Shown here in pieces: positions 6,146 to 6,589 of a stretch of DNA of 6,589 bases. The stretch covers positions 1-6,589 of the forward strand of contig JAHCKI010000133.1 of assembly GCA_026125865.1 (NCBI GenBank), written 5' to 3'. Source of the DNA: Rhodospirillales bacterium (lineage in GTDB: Bacteria; Pseudomonadota; Alphaproteobacteria; Rhodospirillales; Defluviicoccaceae). The translations under genes and the position numbers were made by a program. The stretch's first letter is position 1, and the number at the start of each line of letters is the position of its first letter. The notes beneath the pieces were generated by a model. It made no database searches, was not told where the DNA came from, and was given only the letters and a program-made list of their open reading frames with translations.

Positions 6146-6162
6146 AGCGCGCATATCGCGCT
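6146..6162. promoter_or_regulatory. Candidate operator, AGCGCG inverted repeat
   Basis: AGCGCG (6146-6151) and CGCGCT (6157-6162) are exact reverse complements around a 5-base CATAT spacer. This 17-base dyad lies about 150 bases upstream of the XRE start. Its size fits a binding site for a dimeric HTH regulator; assignment to the adjacent XRE protein is inference. Confidence 0.3.
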
Positions 6163-6240
6163 ATCGACACCAATTCCATTCCTCACGCGAGTTATGGTGA
6201 ATGCGTCGCAATATACCATCTTTGACGGAAAACCCTAGAG

Positions 6241-6281
6241 CAAATTTCACATGATCGGAATCAATCATGTGCAAGGATTTG
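6241..6281. repeat. Hairpin resembling an alphaproteobacterial palindromic repeat
   Basis: CACATGAT (6248-6255) and ATCATGTG (6264-6271) form a perfect 8-bp stem with the loop CGGAATCA. Beyond a 2x5 internal loop, CAAAT (6241-6245) pairs with ATTTG (6277-6281). The left flank reads CTAGAGC (6235-6241), and the GGAATCAATC core resembles that of dispersed intergenic palindromes with CTAGAGC-type ends seen in many alphaproteobacterial genomes. The right arm no longer mirrors CTAGAGC, so this looks like a decayed copy. The family assignment is from memory of such elements, not from a search. Confidence 0.45.
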
Positions 6282-6441
6282 GAATAGAAGTCAATGAGAT
6301 AGGTATCGGTCTCCGATGCAACCAGGGCCGATCCCGCTGAAGGGCGCCCTCTCTTTGGTGCTCATTTTATATACACACAAGAAATGTGGAAATAATCTAC
6401 GAGTTCGGCTCGGCCAGTTTTGTGGGGCGTCAGGACACGAC

Positions 6442-6589
6442 TCAGTCGGATTTTTGGCGTCCGGTCAGATCGTCCAGCTGTTTTTGCATCTGGTTGAGGC
6501 GGGAGCGAAGGTCCTCGATCTGATTGTCGGTGGTGGCCGACTTGGCATTCTTTTTGCTGGTTTGTTCGCGTCCCGGTCCGGAATCCTCG
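6442..6589 (-). CDS. C-terminus of an unidentified coiled-coil protein
   Basis: A minus-strand frame enters from the right edge and ends at a TGA (6442-6444), leaving 48 visible residues. The first part is polar and lysine/serine-rich (GREQTSKKNAKSATTD). The second has hydrophobic residues at I24, L27, L31, M34, L38 and L41 of the visible fragment, a clean 3-4-3-4 heptad spacing that predicts a C-terminal coiled coil. Codon use matches the genes in the window, supporting a real gene. The start and main domain lie outside. A polar linker plus short C-terminal coiled coil occurs in several alphaproteobacterial proteins, for example PHA-synthesis regulators of the PhaR type, but nothing visible settles identity. 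It is on the same strand as the XRE gene, 449 bases away. Confidence 0.7.
   Translation of the reverse strand, partial: EDSGPGREQTSKKNAKSATTDNQIEDLRSRLNQMQKQLDDLTGRQKSD

Larger units (their letters stand above)
5993..6441. other. 449-base intergenic region with several inverted repeats
   Basis: No coding region is supported here. The longest open frame (minus, 6022-6219) lacks a recognisable domain and the genes' codon bias. The region is AT-richer than its surroundings, especially 6361-6400. It holds three 8-bp palindromes (6028-6035, 6076-6083, 6092-6099), an AGCGCG inverted repeat (6146-6162), a longer hairpin (6241-6281), a short hairpin (6303-6319) and a 10-bp perfect palindrome (6341-6350). 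It should contain the XRE promoter and the 3' end of the rightmost gene. I could not assign a convincing -35/-10 pair on either strand. Confidence 0.6.

Noticed and set aside
6022..6219. 65-codon minus-strand frame upstream of the XRE gene
   Set aside because: Its codon use is unlike the real genes, it has no domain or convincing ribosome binding site, and it ends just before the XRE leader; intergenic sequence is more likely.
1..6589. A new multi-gene system built from the SAM-dependent genes (radical SAM protein, HemW, RsmI)
   Set aside because: They use SAM in unrelated ways, lie in separate transcription units, and HemW and RsmI are ordinary housekeeping genes.

Overview
The window looks like ordinary chromosome from a GC-rich alphaproteobacterium, probably Rhodospirillales-like. 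This rests on strong G/C third-position bias in the genes, the protein flavour (RdgB, HemW, an LppC/LpoA-type lipoprotein, RsmI, YraN), and an XRE regulator resembling those common in that group. The assignment is inferred from motifs and gene order, not from a database search.

Left part (1-913): a radical SAM enzyme on the minus strand starts at 675 and runs off the left edge, so only its first 225 residues are visible. A 164-base gap then leads to a complete tRNA-Gly(CCC) gene on the plus strand with a well-placed sigma70-like promoter and encoded CCA. Middle part (914-5552): rdgB (nucleotide-pool cleaning) and hemW (heme chaperone) are 8 bases apart on the plus strand and look like one operon. 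They converge on a minus-strand outer-membrane lipoprotein gene of the LppC/LpoA family. That gene diverges from rsmI (16S rRNA 2'-O-methyltransferase), which overlaps yraN (UPF0102, nuclease-like fold) by 4 bases. The lppC-rsmI divergence with yraN nearby is a familiar proteobacterial neighbourhood linking envelope, ribosome and DNA housekeeping genes.

Right part (5553-6589): a short structured convergent gap with a nested inverted repeat is followed by a minus-strand XRE-family regulator of about 132 residues. Next comes a 449-base AT-richer intergenic region with several inverted repeats, including a hairpin that looks like a decayed copy of an alphaproteobacterial intergenic palindromic repeat. 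The window ends in the last 48 codons of an unidentified minus-strand gene with a C-terminal coiled coil.

I found no transposase, integrase, CRISPR array, toxin-antitoxin pair or defence cassette. The content is mostly recognisable housekeeping genes. The points most worth a second look are the regulatory and repeat structure at 6020-6360, the altered HNxxYW motif in HemW, and the crowded lppC/rsmI start region.
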